Shown here: positions 33,534 to 45,747 of the stretch, piece after piece
Layout: every line of letters begins with the position of its first letter
How positions within the stretch are numbered: position 1 is the stretch's first letter
Origin: Meandrina meandrites
Lineage: Eukaryota; Cnidaria; Anthozoa; Scleractinia; Meandrinidae
Direction of reading: 5' to 3'
NCBI GenBank assembly: GCA_963693305.1
Contig: OY855906.1
Coordinates: forward strand, 17,193,661 to 17,257,660
Length of the DNA stretch: 64,000 bases
Program-made: the position numbers and the translations under genes
The notes under the pieces: generated by a model
What the model saw: only the letters and a program-made list of their open reading frames with translations
Told to the model about the DNA's origin: nothing
Database searches by the model: none

Positions 33534-35450
33534 ATGTCCGGATTTAAAGGAAAGAATCACTCCCGATTAGGGGGAAGGAAGCACTTAGATGAACTTGATA
33601 AATACGAGGACGGAGAACTATTTGATCTAATGCCTGTAGACCAGAAATGCGACACATTCAGGGTAGCTTTTGACTACTACTCCCCTCGATCGCATTTTAT
33701 CATTGTGCCTCGCGATAGAAAGTCTATAACTAGCTTTAACTCGCTAGATCAAGGAGCAAAGCTTAAGGCAGTCAGGGCAGCCATGTCGATGGTCTCTCAC
33801 TATGAGCTACACCAATTGGCTATTTTTTCTCTTCATTTTGGGAAATGGGGAACCAACAAGGATCAGTTTCATGGTCATCTCTATGTAGATGTGGACGAAT
33901 ATCTCCGTATTTTTGAGAAGAGAAAGAACGAAATTCCCAATTGGCCTTCGGGGTACGTTACAGGAGAATGGGAGAGCGAAAACCCCGAGGATTATAAGTC
34001 AAATGTTCGAAGGTATCCTGCCAAAACATATTTCAAGAAAGAGGTTAAATCAGTAAAGGAGTATCGTCGAACAAAGCCAAGTACAAGCACGGCTGGTGCC
34101 TCAGCTACCCCGTCTCCACCGTTCACCGCTATTCCCTATCATCCATCAGAACCAAGGGTTGGATTTGCTGTCAAGAGTGAAAGAACAAGAAGAGCCGAAG
34201 CTTTCCTTGAAGCCCAAGAAGCCATAATCAAGTTTGCAAGCCAAAAAAATCTTACAAACAAAGACGCGAAAGATGACAATGATGGATGCCATGTTTGTTT
34301 GGTTCTCGACGGAAACACGCACGGTTAGTTGAGATTTTGTTACTATGTTCACAAGTTAAATATATATAGAGAGGTGTTTTAGTTTCTTTTAAGTTCAGTT
34401 TCCATTACTACATCCTCGTGTTAAGCATTGAAATTAACAGCAAGTAAGCTGACTGAATTCCTTCTGACATTTTTCCTTCTGGCATTTTTCCCGTAAGGGG
34501 AGAGGATGGCTGTCCGCAGGTATTTTTTAACCCCAACTAGCTGTTTTCTTATGTTCGTCTAAGCACCAAAATGGGTAGACGCATCATGTGCTTTACAAAA
34601 AAAACGTAACATCATGATGATATGATTTGCTGCGGTTTTGTTGAGCCGGACCCACAATGTAAAGCACCGTGAACTTTGCCATTGTACCTTATAATAAGCT
34701 ACTTGTAGCAACCAGCCAGCGCGAGTATATTCTTATACTGTTTGAAACTGATGAAAGCAATGTTTTAGTTTCACTATCATCTATTCTTATTCCCCCTTCG
34801 CTGCCGTTTTATGGCCGTTACTAAGGTTGAGCGTTACGTGACTTCCCTTCCTTGGCTTTTCCAGTATGTCCTAGCACTTTTTCAGGTATGATTTTGCAAA
34901 ACGAGCACCTATTTGTCAATTTGTGTCGAATTAGCACTGCCAGTATGATCGGACTATTTGGTCAGTTGTAGAACACAAAAGCCTGTTAAACATATTGCCT
35001 CATTTGCACGAGTCACAAGTGTTTTTTTTCATTTAGTTGTAAGGAAGTCTGGGTCTCACCGGACGTTTTACCAGGCTCGCGCCCAGTCTATGCACGGACG
35101 TCCAGACCCTCGAAAGTGAAAACAAGATGGCGTCGGCCACGCCAGCAGAGAAGGTTCACGTCAACTGCCGCACGTTTCTATGAGTGTGATTATTTGAGTT
35201 ACATTTTAAAGTAAATATAGGAACACAGAACACCTAAAAGGCCGAGAAGAAACTGACATATTTCATTTTGTTTGAATTTTCATGTTATTTATTCGACATT
35301 GCAGGCTTCAATTTGGAAGATTCTCAGTTCCTTGTCGGGTACATCCAGATAACCGGACCAAAGTTCTACAAAGATCTCTGCCCACGTGAAAAGCAAGACG
35401 CCTGGTTCGCTAAATATAGCGCAATGGAAGATTGCAAAGTCTACACTTGA
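33534..35450 (+). CDS. Gene C: HIT-like protein of unknown function, two exons
   Basis: Exons 33534-34323 and 35305-35450 give 311 residues starting MSGFKGKNHSRLGG. It is nearest to gene B (nearly identical from EDGELFDLMP onward) and shares the same intron phase and the 146-base last exon. The HIT-like motif is FHGHLYVDVDEY with histidines 113 and 115 kept and Tyr117 in the third position. No signal peptide or membrane segment is visible in any of the three proteins, so they should be cytosolic or nuclear. No start alternative: the ATG lies right after the promoter block in the same place as in gene B. Confidence 0.75.
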
Positions 35451-35755
35451 ACGAGACGGGTTTTAGACGTTCCCATTGTGAAAGTGAACAACATTAGTTC
35501 GTAATTCACTTATAGCTAGTCTTGACTAGCTCACTTTGTATTAAGTAGCTGGCGGTTTTTTAAGAATTTCAGTGTATCACTCACAAAGGGTTTATTGTTT
35601 TTATTCATTCCCTGTTTAGGCATTCCTGTTGGCCAATTTAACATGTATTTCCTTTGCTGTATAAATTTACAAAATAATGCCCCAATAGTGTATAGTTTTT
35701 CCGTGTTAACACAAATTTGTATGAGGATTTAAAATAATCAGATTTTTATCAATTG

Positions 35756-36231
35756 TAATGCATCGGTCGATTCCAGCAGTGCCCATCCCCCCCCCCCCCC
35801 CCCCGGGCATTAGCATTTCTTTAAATAAAATTGGCAAATTCCCCGGGGTGAGGATGAAGGAACCGGGCAAATGCCCTGCTCCCGGGTTGATTGTTTTCAA
35901 TCTCTCGATAGGTGATATAAGAATATAATACAAGTTGTTGCTTCTTAGCAATGAAGAAATATCTAAAATTGAGAAAATATACCTTTAAAAACATTCACGA
36001 ACATCCACGAGCTTCTCTAGTCCTTCATGGACTAGCTAATCTGCAACGTAGCCCACGTCTTGGCCTATAAACGCCTCCATCACGAATACGCGACTCACTC
36101 CACGGTTTCGAAACCACGTGTCAAATGCCCGGGGGTCAACCCGAGGTACGCAAATGCCCCACCCTCGGGACGGGCAACATTAGGAAATGCCCCGCGGTTG
36201 CCCGGGAATTAACTGGAATTAACTGATGCAT
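35756..36231. mobile_element. 476-base insertion in the gene C flank
   Basis: The matching flank of gene B reads straight across (CAATTG then AAAGAATTT near 31195), giving an empty site. The insert begins TAATGCATCGGT and ends ACTGATGCAT, short inverted ends (TGCATCGGT / ACTGATGCA), and carries inverted copies of ATGCCCGGG plus an 18-base C run at 35787-35804. It is a non-coding MITE-like element. Confidence 0.7.
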
Positions 36232-37640
36232 AAAGAATTTATTGAAATTGACATTACCAATTTTTTTAAAAAAAATAATAACGACCAATTAGGCATAAGT
36301 AAAATTGTAATTATTGTTGAAGAAAAACCGTCCACGAGTCAAAAAACAGTGTTATTAGTTAAAAATATAAATTTTGATTTCACGATTCATTACCATTTCG
36401 TGGGAACAGTATCTTCTTTTGAAGTAGTTCGGTGAAAACGCTCGTAACAAGTCTTCTTGAGATTGTGCTAGGCAACGTTTGGTGCAATTTTCTACGGTCA
36501 AAGCATAAGATTAGGGAATTTTGAGTTTTTCAGGCATAAGTAAGACTACCTTTACGTAAAAAAAAGGAACAACAGACGATCATTTGCCTTCTTTGTTAAA
36601 TGTGAAATGACGCGAATGGTCTCCCATTCCGCCAGCAAAGAACTGAGCCAACCTTCCAAAGTTTTAATTTCCTGAGCCAACATTTATAGCTTTAATTCAA
36701 TGATGAGAGCTCTCACTGAGCTGTTAGAAGCAACTTTTTCATTTCGAGCAAAATGTCAGCACTGTCGTAGCGCAATCTTTAGAGGCTTTTGTAATTCCAT
36801 CAGTATAAAGTTGATAAACACTGAAAAAGTAACTTTGCTTATATGCTTATGAGTGCATTTTTTAACCATAACGCCGCAAGAATAGTTTCTCGATTTCAGG
36901 CATAATGACAAATATCATCTTTTTATTAATACTTAAAATAGCTCTATTGGTCATGGAAGTCATGTCATTTTAATCTTGTACCCAGATGTCTCACGGCCAG
37001 AGATATATTGCTGGCTTGCACTGTCACCCCATAAAAAAATAAATTAGAAACCGTTCAATGAAAGAAACCAAGAAAATGAAATGTTATAACAGACTTACAC
37101 TGGAAAAACTTCTCAAAGTCTCAGGTCTCTGTGGTGCGCCGATTCTGAGTTATTTGCCAAAACGTTTCATGCAACTTTATAGAGCTTTGTATGGAGACGC
37201 CATGTTGGTGTACAACTTTGGTACACCAACATGGCCGCTGCAAATCAGCCAAACCATCTGAAATTCACTTTCGTGATAAAAGCGCTTTCTCTTCGCTCGT
37301 GAGCTCGTACATATTTGCACAAACACATCTCCTTAGACTTTTAAACGTTTAAAGTGCTAAAAACCATAAGAGGAGAACGTTTTTCAACCAGAACAGCTTT
37401 GTCGCGGCCACTACGCTTCGTGACACGCAAGGTTAGAATTCGGAAATTCAAAATGCTCTATTTTCAAAGCGAAAGACACCAAAGGACTGAAAACTTGTAA
37501 TACTGTTTTTTTTTTTCTAGGTCATCTTCAACCTAGCGTAGAAAAAAAATTCAGTAGACCTCACAACTTTAAGTTAAGGATTTTATGACGTCACATGCAA
37601 ACCAAGAATAGCCCGTGTTAACGATCTTGAACTGAACTTA
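36232..37640. other. 3' flank of gene C and beyond
   Basis: Up to about 36865 it duplicates the gene B flank; after that it is unique. A short inverted repeat lies around 37200-37235 (GCCATGTTGGTGTAC...GTACACCAACATGGC, loop about 7). No gene is seen. Confidence 0.5.
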
Positions 37641-37946
37641 CGTAATTTGCGTTTCTATTTGTGGCGTGCCCTCGTGCCCCAAGGGACACGCCTCGATATT
37701 TAATTAGGCTAATTTATTCTACGTTTTGTGGCAGTTTTCTTTGGTAGTTTAAAGAACTCTTGTACGTACTACGTTCGTTTTGCGTCCGTCGTTTTTCTCA
37801 GGGGTAAGTTTCATTCATTCGCTGGTTTCTGCTGTAACCTTCGAGGACTAACTCTAGATTCAATGTTCACAGTGATTTGACGAACACTCAAGACATAAGC
37901 CGTCAATACTGGACGTACTTGACTCTGTACAAATCCCCAATAAAAC
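37641..37946. mobile_element. Inverted copy of the element at 31290
   Basis: It is the reverse complement of 31303-31592 over about 300 bases with scattered differences (GTGGCGTGCCCTCGTGCCCC, GTACAAATCCCCAATAAAA). Non-coding. Confidence 0.65.
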
Positions 37947-38922
37947 AGCCCAGCTATATACTGATCCCAAAATTAAACCCGCTTGGACATTACAACATGG
38001 CTTCGCATTAGCTGCCTACTACCAAGACAATGAAACTGCCAAGTTACAAAGGCATTCTTCTCTTTTTTTTCGTAGTTTGCGCGCGTGCTTTGAAGTTTTC
38101 GCCAAACAACAACACTTATTGCACATGCTCCATAAGGGAACGAGGCCACATATTTTTACCACAAGCCACGTGACCACTTGTCACCTCTCTCGTGGTTTGC
38201 GTCATCAACTATGGAAGCCTGTTATCAGGTTGTCAAAAAGGAACGTGACAAGTTTGTTTGACTGGAATTTAATCCGCTCAACATAATCATTGCGGATCAA
38301 GAAATTAGTTCTCACATCACTTGATAAGTTGGCCGTAGAATTTTGACTGTGTTTAATGTGCCTTATCAATCCTGCATTACACGGTTTTTAGCTTCTAAAT
38401 ATTGTGTAACCGCGGAATTCAACTGAAAACAATAACTTTAATTGTTAAGTAAGCGAAGGGACAAAATTTACATTAATGGTGTGTAAACGTAATGAACGTA
38501 TTCGCTTTTGAATGCGGTAAAACGCTCGAGTAACTCAGTGTTATGACTAACATTGTATTCTAATTAAAAAACAAGACTTCAAAACAACTGGGGCTTCATA
38601 AAGGAACTGTGTGTTTTTCAAGAGAGTTGATTATTAATTCGTGTTTTATCGTTAAACATCAGCGTCCGGGTATTCAAATTTCGTTTAACATCGCTGTTGT
38701 TGACAGTCAACTACTATACAAATGATGACATTGTCATGTAAAGTCAAGCCTTTTCTGCTCAGCTGCAATATTTTATTACTTCTTTCGACCCACTTGTTCC
38801 CGCTAGCAACGAGCAATGCTTTCGACATTTGCCAACCGTATCACGTTTCGCTCATGAAAAATCGTTCAAAGTTGCAGTTTTGCCGATAACACGCCCGAAT
38901 ATTCATCTTTACAGCTTCTTCA
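37947..38922. other. Upstream of the transporter gene
   Basis: No gene or repeat is recognised. The 5' untranslated region and promoter of the gene starting at 38923 should lie here. Confidence 0.4.
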
Positions 38923-41900
38923 ATGGAGTTTCAGCAACGCCACACGAATTCAGAAATGACATCTTCTGGCGAAATATTTAAGAAATTATCGTTTACGTCG
39001 TTAACAGATCTGGAATTAGAGGCATTGAGCAGTCTCGACGAGAGCATAAGATGCCACGAAGCGAACACCATTGAGGAAGTACAGTTTAACAAGAGGTTAG
39101 AAGAAAAAGTCGAGCAATTAGAGCAAAGTAGCGTGCCCTCCCAGAAATCATCGAAGCAAGCCACTGACTCTATGAAGACAGGTCATCCTCGAAAGTTAAA
39201 CACTGGTTATATACTCTTCGACGGAGCAGAAATAAGATATATTTCGACTGATGATTCAGAACCTGAATTGCTGTCAAAACGCTCAGAACAACAATACACC
39301 GATGGAAGTTTCCGAAGTAGGACTTCGGAGAGTTCAGCTCACATATCAGAGCTTCCTTCACATTTGAATTTGAGCTCAGATGACTTACTGATGCGGGACT
39401 CCTATAAGAACACAGTTACGCGAATTTCTCTAACCCCGCACAAGAGGCTACCAACGTATGTTCATTTCTCTACGATTCAAAAATTCTACTTGTTCGCTAT
39501 TGGAGCTGCCCCCGTTCTGACAGTGAATGCTTTCTACATGAGCATGGCGTTTTTTCTTCCACTTCTTGGAAAACAAGTCTTGTCGGAAATAGGTAGGTGG
39601 ATTAATAATCATTCAAAGAACAATTAACTTTGTGGACTACGGGAAATTTAATTTTTATACAGTGCTTAAAGTTTTATTCGGGAAATTCACAATTGCACGT
39701 GAAATTTATTCCGCCTGTGATCCTCGCAACTTCAAAAATAACAAAGCATATTTAACTGACGGTTCGAAACTTCCACTGCATTGAGAGGCAATGCCTTTAA
39801 AACTCCTTCATCCTTTAAACAAACTGCTCAACTGTTGTTTATCTGATTAACATAAAATTGCTTGCACACGCTGCTATATCTGCTCTAGCGGAGTCCTTTT
39901 TTATTTCCACAAAACAATTTACAAAAGATTTTAGTGAAAACAGCATTTTCAAATGTGACGGTTATTCGCACCTGCTGGTCTCGCAAGCGACAAACATTCA
40001 TTTATAATGGTATGATAATATCGACACGAAAACAGACAAACAGATCGTCTTTCCTTTCTTCATTTTGATTAAATACAATTTTCAAAAGAGTGTTTTTGAG
40101 TGCCGACTAAGCTTTTTGACATTACTTACATTAAGCTGTTGTTTAACTAAACTTCTTCGAAAGCACATTTTAATACGAAAGCTATATGACTCGGCATAAA
40201 ATATCAATTACATGATAGTCATCAGTTTAATTCGACAGCTCTCTGACGTCTTTGCATTATAATTGAATGTTACGAATTATTAGTCAGCATTTTCCGTCCT
40301 GAGCCATAAAATTAGCATTTGGAAGAAACGATAGGCCGCATGTTTTAATGGCTCATTTCATTTGTAGTTTATATTTAAGCGACCATCATAAAGTAAATAA
40401 AACACTTATCCGCAGCTGGAAATAAGAGCTATAAAATATAATCAAAAATAAGGAGGATAAAACGAGAGAAAATGACATTGAAAGAGTGCCATTCCTATTG
40501 TTGAGTTATTGACGTATTACAACATAAACTCTCAGGTTTTACACAAAAAGGCGGATGAACAAAATGATAAATTAGAATTTTAAATAGTGTAAAGACGTGT
40601 TATTTGCTGTCAAGTTCAGCGTAAACAAAGCGTTTGATATTTTTAATCTTTATTAGTATTTTTTTAAATTATTATGCTGCGGGATTATGTGTGGTATCTT
40701 CAGTATTCGTCGCAAAAAACCCTCAAACCACAAGCACACTTTACATGGATCAAAATTTACGTTTGTTTAAGTCATCCTTTTTAAAACAACTCGCTCACTT
40801 AGACGAGCTGGGGCGGGGCAGAAACATGATTAGTCCAACACGCAAACCACTATTGATTCGCGTTATTTGCGGGTTAAGATTTTTTTTTGTAGAAATAAAG
40901 TTAATACGTTGTCTGCGATACACGAATTAAGATTACATGAGCAACAGGCATGAGTAAAACGACTTTGAAGCTTTCGGATTTCGTGCGCCATGTCAAGGTA
41001 TATTTTATCATTTTTATCTCAACAGGGATTTGCTATCATGTTCCATTCCTAGCCTCCATGTTGCTTATCTTCTGCGGTAAAAAACACTGGGTCCCATTCC
41101 TCCCCACCGTTTCGATCTGCCTCGTTTTAATGGCTGTTTCCGTCGCCGTCCTCCCTTCCTTTGTGGCAGCTGGCTTAAAGCTGTCAATCTTTGCTATATA
41201 TGGCGTGATTATCGTTAATGGACTTTGTGCTGGCCTCAGCCAATCGTTAGTCAGTCGAATGGTTGTGCTATTTCCTGGTGGTAAAAGCAGTTTGTTGGTA
41301 CGCTACGGTGAAAGTAAGTAACAGATTGAAGAAAGAAGTTCTAATTTTTGTGTTTGTGTAGTCCAAGATGAACGATAAAGTGATTTGAAACAACATCTAG
41401 CAATTATTGCGTAATAGTCAAAACTAAACAAAAGAAAACAATAGAATTAGTGTGCAATACTATGTGAGAGTTTTGTTAGGGTTTCACGGGTTAAGTAAAA
41501 CCACTCTAAGTGCAATCATGGGTAACCATTTTATTGCTGAGAAACAACAATACTTTGGCCGGTTACGACACCAACCAAAGATCTCTTAGCTGTTGAAACA
41601 ATGAGTTCTTTTGTTTTATAGTGGCACGTCTTAACAAAAACAATTTGACGCCAGTGTTTGTAAATAGCATACATGACTTTTCAACACAGTGATTAATTAA
41701 GCCACTAACTTGTTTGGATTAAGGTGCAGTTTGTCAATTTGGATTTGGCGAGGTCCCAATACAATTTAAAATAAAAATTGTCTGTTTTCAGAAGAAAGCT
41801 TTCGATGGTTTCGATTTACCACATAGAAACGTATGTGACGGGAAGTCTTGCTGTAAAATTTAAATTTAAAGATCTCTACTAAACCCTTTTCATTTTTACT

Positions 41901-42710
41901 TCAGGTGTTGGCTCGCTTTTTCCAGCAATGGTTCAAATGATCCTTATTTTATCAATGGGTCTACACTCAACCGAATCACAACTGACTGAGTATAACACAT
42001 TGTGTCTTTATATCTTGTTCGGGGTTGTCTTTCTAGGAATCGTAATCGGACTCGGTTCACTTATAAAACTGAGTAAAACTGGAATATACGAGTTATTTGC
42101 GGGACGGGACTGCATTGCCCACAGTCCGAAGAACATAACGCTCGGTTCTGTACCAGAAACAGCTAAAAGACGATACCACACCATTAAGTGGTATTTATTC
42201 GTAGAGTTTACACTCTCACTCGTAAGTTACTTTGTATTGTCGCTTGCACCGTTTATCCAAGAAGCAACTTTTCAAAACCAAAACTCGAGCACCGCACTAT
42301 TCTGGAAAACTTACCTGGCTACAGTTTTTATCGCTCTTTTCAGGGTTGGAGACATCCTCGGAAGAGTTCTATCTGTTTTGTGCTGCAGTGGGCAGCAAAG
42401 AGTGAATAATGATGTAGCGATGTTCTTTTATTTATCAGCGTCGATTCTCCGCCTCGGTTTTGTCCTCGCTGCCGTGTTTTTCACTCGCACGCCATTCTTA
42501 ATTTACCACAATTTGTTTATGCTGGGTTTTTACTTCATGCTGGCTTTCACGAATGGCTTTCTTTCCGTTGCCATGACATCAAACTGTCAATCATTGATCA
42601 GGGTACAGAAGAATGACACGTGTCCGATTGTTTCGCAGTTTATCTGGTTTTCAGGATTATTTGGAGCGACTGTCGGTATCGCTTTATCATTCGTACAGCT
42701 GACATTATGA
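38923..42710 (+). CDS. Equilibrative nucleoside transporter-like protein (SLC29 type)
   Basis: Exons 38923-39592, 41026-41313 and 41905-42710 with GT/AG ends give 587 residues. The first 185 or so are hydrophilic (acidic, Ser-rich). Then follow about ten to eleven hydrophobic helices: FYLFAIGAAPVLTVNAFYMS, VPFLASMLLIFCG, FLPTVSICLVLMAVSVAVLP, IIVNGLCAGLSQSLVSRMVV, and so on to the C-terminus. IALFRVGDILGRVLS matches the nucleoside-transporter stretch around 'NxxDxxGR', and AFTNGFLSVAMTSNCQSL matches the later 'SNGYL' helix. SLC29 proteins carry nucleosides across membranes by facilitated diffusion. This one is divergent, and the long N-terminus is unusual for the family (about 450-530 residues). 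Poly(A) signal AATAAA at 42797. Confidence 0.65.
39593..41025. other. First intron of the transporter gene
   Basis: Donor GTAGGT, acceptor CAACAG. AT-rich, with a false frame at 40634-40930; no element recognised. Confidence 0.7.
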
Positions 42711-42796
42711 TTTTATCGCTGTTCAGGAGCTCTTGAGCTGATACGTTATAAGTAGCATTAAGTCAGGACTTTATAATGGGCATTTTCTGACAAGGA

Positions 42797-42802
42797 AATA
42801 AA
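42797..42802 (+). terminator. Poly(A) signal of the transporter gene
   Basis: AATAAA 87 bases after the stop codon, just before the MITE at 42809. Confidence 0.6.
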
Positions 42803-42808
42803 GTTTTT

Positions 42809-43043
42809 AGAGCGGATTTCAATTGAGTGTCGTAAAACCTAAACAAAAGTAATCACCCTAGCTTATCACAAAGGACACAGACAATCCAGTGAACCAATCA
42901 AAACTCAAAAATAAGAACACAAAGCCCGTGCGAGCGAGTCGCGATGAAGTGGCGCGAATTTTTTTTTTACCAATCACAAAGCTCCGTAATGCAAAACCAA
43001 AGCATACGCGAATTGCTTCAACACTCAAGTGAAAATCGCTCTA
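42809..43043. mobile_element. MITE with AGAGCGGTTTTCA-type termini, copy 2
   Basis: Begins AGAGCGGATTTCAATTGAGT and ends ACTCAAGTGAAAATCGCTCT, inverted ends of about 27 bases. It is the inverted counterpart of 21782-22071, sharing GGACACAGACAATCCAGTGA and the CCAAT-rich middle. Confidence 0.8.
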
Positions 43044-43643
43044 ACTGTTTTTCATGGGAATGTCAAACTACAGAATCCCAGATAATTAATATGTCAGATT
43101 TTAGCGGATAGGAATTTGAACTTACAGAGTAGATAAAGCGCATAAAATCGTAACATTTAAAATATAAGGAAACGTTCACTTTTGTAGAACAAATGAAAAT
43201 AACGAGTATTACCCAGAAATCAGTTCGCTTTCGTCGTTGTGAGGGATGTTGATTTCATGGCACGTGACTGTAAGTAATGCAACTTATGTCACAGCAAAAT
43301 TACAGGACAAGTTGTACAGAACATTGCATTGTGTACTACATACACTGTTTTACAGTCCCCCATTACGCTATATTTTTCACGTTTTCGTTAACACGGCCGG
43401 TCAATCATCCGGTCATCGTCATGTTGGCTTCACGTGGCGGGCGCAGCCTGGGGTGAGTACCACGTCTACCGAGGGGACTGGAGCGACTGCAGCAGGTTGC
43501 CCTCGCCAAAACCAAGACGGCGGCCGCTTTAAGTATGTATTCGTCCGATTTCAATGAACAAACGGTAAACTGGAGGACTGTAAACAGTCTATGTTGTACA
43601 CATAAATGACAATTGTCACTCAGGTTTAACGACGCCCTCTTAA
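43044..43643. other. Intergenic, no gene seen
   Basis: Lies between the transporter gene and the end of NCAPD2. The frame at 43246-43557 has no recognised content. Confidence 0.4.
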
Positions 43644-43836
43644 GGTGGTGGCAAACGAGGACACAATGTTGCGGCCACAAATGTTTCCCTGTTTTCCCCT
43701 GCGCACAACAACGTTGCGGACACAAAATATGTTTCTGATTTCTTTGAGAAATATTTTGCGCGCGCAACAAATGCTTCCCCGTTATCTCGCCCAAGTACAC
43801 ATCATGAGCAACAATGTGTCTTCGTTTGCCACCGCC
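43644..43836. mobile_element. MITE with GGTGGCAAACGAGGACACA termini
   Basis: Left GGTGGTGGCAAACGAGGACA, right GTGTCTTCGTTTGCCACCGC; inverted repeats of about 30 bases including CAATGTTG/CAACAATG, flanked by TTAA and TTTA. It is 193 bases and non-coding. Confidence 0.8.
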
Positions 43837-43965
43837 TTTATCCCGCAAAGCAAAGGACACGCTTTCAAATTGGCAAGTCGACTTCTCTGCTTTATTTTCT
43901 CTTTGTGCTAAGTTATAAAACTAGTGGTTGATAAAGATAAAATACATATAATGTAAAAACCAGAG

Positions 43966-43971
43966 TTTATT
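43966..43971 (-). terminator. Poly(A) signal of NCAPD2
   Basis: AATAAA on the minus strand, about 185 bases past the TAA stop codon at 44153-44155. Confidence 0.55.
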
Positions 43972-44152
43972 TCCCCATATTATTATTATAATGTGATAAG
44001 TAAGAAACAATTCAAATGACAATACTAAAATAATACATACGCTAGGGTAAAAAAATAGTTTTCTGTTTTGTTTTCATACATGTCAGCAAACTCAGCCGGG
44101 TACAAACAAGTTAACTACATAATTATTTACAAAGTCAATAAAAACCATGTTG

Positions 44153-45696
44153 TTACGTGCTACTCACTCTCGTTCTGCTCGATTTTCTTGTACTTTGTGA
44201 TTCAATTCTCGCTTTCTGTGACTTGTTGCCGTTTGTTTTCTTTTTATTTGCGACGTTTGGATTAACATTCTCCTCGTCATCCGAGTCAGTACCACTCGAA
44301 TCTTCCTTCTCCTCTCCCAAGTCAAACAACTCGATGCTGTCGTCTTCGTCGCTGTCAAATACGGGCATTTTCCGCCGCTTTTGATTGGTCGATTTTGCTT
44401 TCCCAGGCTTAGGCGGTCTTGCCACGCTGCGAGGCGTTCGGAGAGGCATGGGGCTAGGCTCTTCGGGATCGCTGTCGTCGATTGTTTTCTTTTGTCGTTT
44501 CTTTGCCGCTGGTGTGCGACCCTTCTGGCCTCGGTTTGTTTTGCCTAGAGAAGAAAAACCTTGCTTACATATCGCTCTCTACTCCGAGAAATGTGCTGAA
44601 GGTGCTCAAAGTTGTGACAATACTTTTCCTATTGACCATGTTTTAAAAGCCGAAACGTCGCGGATCAAATCGGCAATGGTACACCAGCTGATAAATAAGA
44701 CGCAAACGAGACAGTCTGTGCTGAGACTCTAGAGCAACACACAGTCAGTGTTGCTACCGGTTGGCTAAGCATAAAGGCGCTAGAAGCATTGCCTTTCCCC
44801 CAGATGGGAAGATCGTCTTGCGCAAGTTACTTCTTGTCTGTCATATCGTCAAGATTTCCCTAACAATCTGCCGATTACGATGGAAAGAAGACGAGTTCAT
44901 GGTGATAAATTGTCACGTCTCGAAAGTAAACAGTCAGTGGTTTGACTGAAAAGACTTCTGTGAAACCAAATATCTTAGGACTCAATACTTGAACTAAAAT
45001 AAACAATCTCGCAAGTACTTAGCCCTGACCAGATTTATAGAGTTTCTTGTCCAGATTTACCACCTCGATGCAATGACCTGATACATCTGTCATCGCACCC
45101 AGAAACATCAGCAGCTTGCAGCTGAAACAATCCGTAAACTTACCTGCAGGGGTACCGGCGACGCTCTTTTTAGCCTTGTTACCAGGCGCCGCTCCCAACG
45201 CTTTGGCAGCTCGTTCAAAGTCCTCCTCGTCTTCCATTCCTTTTGTGTGACAATGGTTGATTCGCTGTTCTAATTCATCCACCAAAGCCTGACAAGAGAA
45301 GTCAGAAATATCAACTCTCCTTTCTGATTGTCATATATTACTCTTATAGTTAGTTTTGAGAACTTAGTGGTGCATCAAGAAAATTGCTTCTGGTAATCTT
45401 CTCTAAGATAATTGTAAAATTGTCCTCTTGTGTCCGCCGATTGGAGGAGAGAATGGTGCTATACAGATTCAGGTTGACTGCACTGTAAGCTTACCTTGAC
45501 TTCTGGTTTGGCAAATTTCTTGCTCTTGCCAACAATTGTCAGGAACGACTGGTACACGTCTTCCTCTGCTAATTTGTCGTGGAAGCAAGTGAAATTCTCC
45601 TGCAGTTTGCGGATTCCTCGCTCATTGTAGGACAGCATGGACAGGCAGAAGGCAAGATCACGCCACTGCCGCTCAGTTCTAAGGGAAAATAATAAG

Positions 45697-45747
<51 letters not shown>

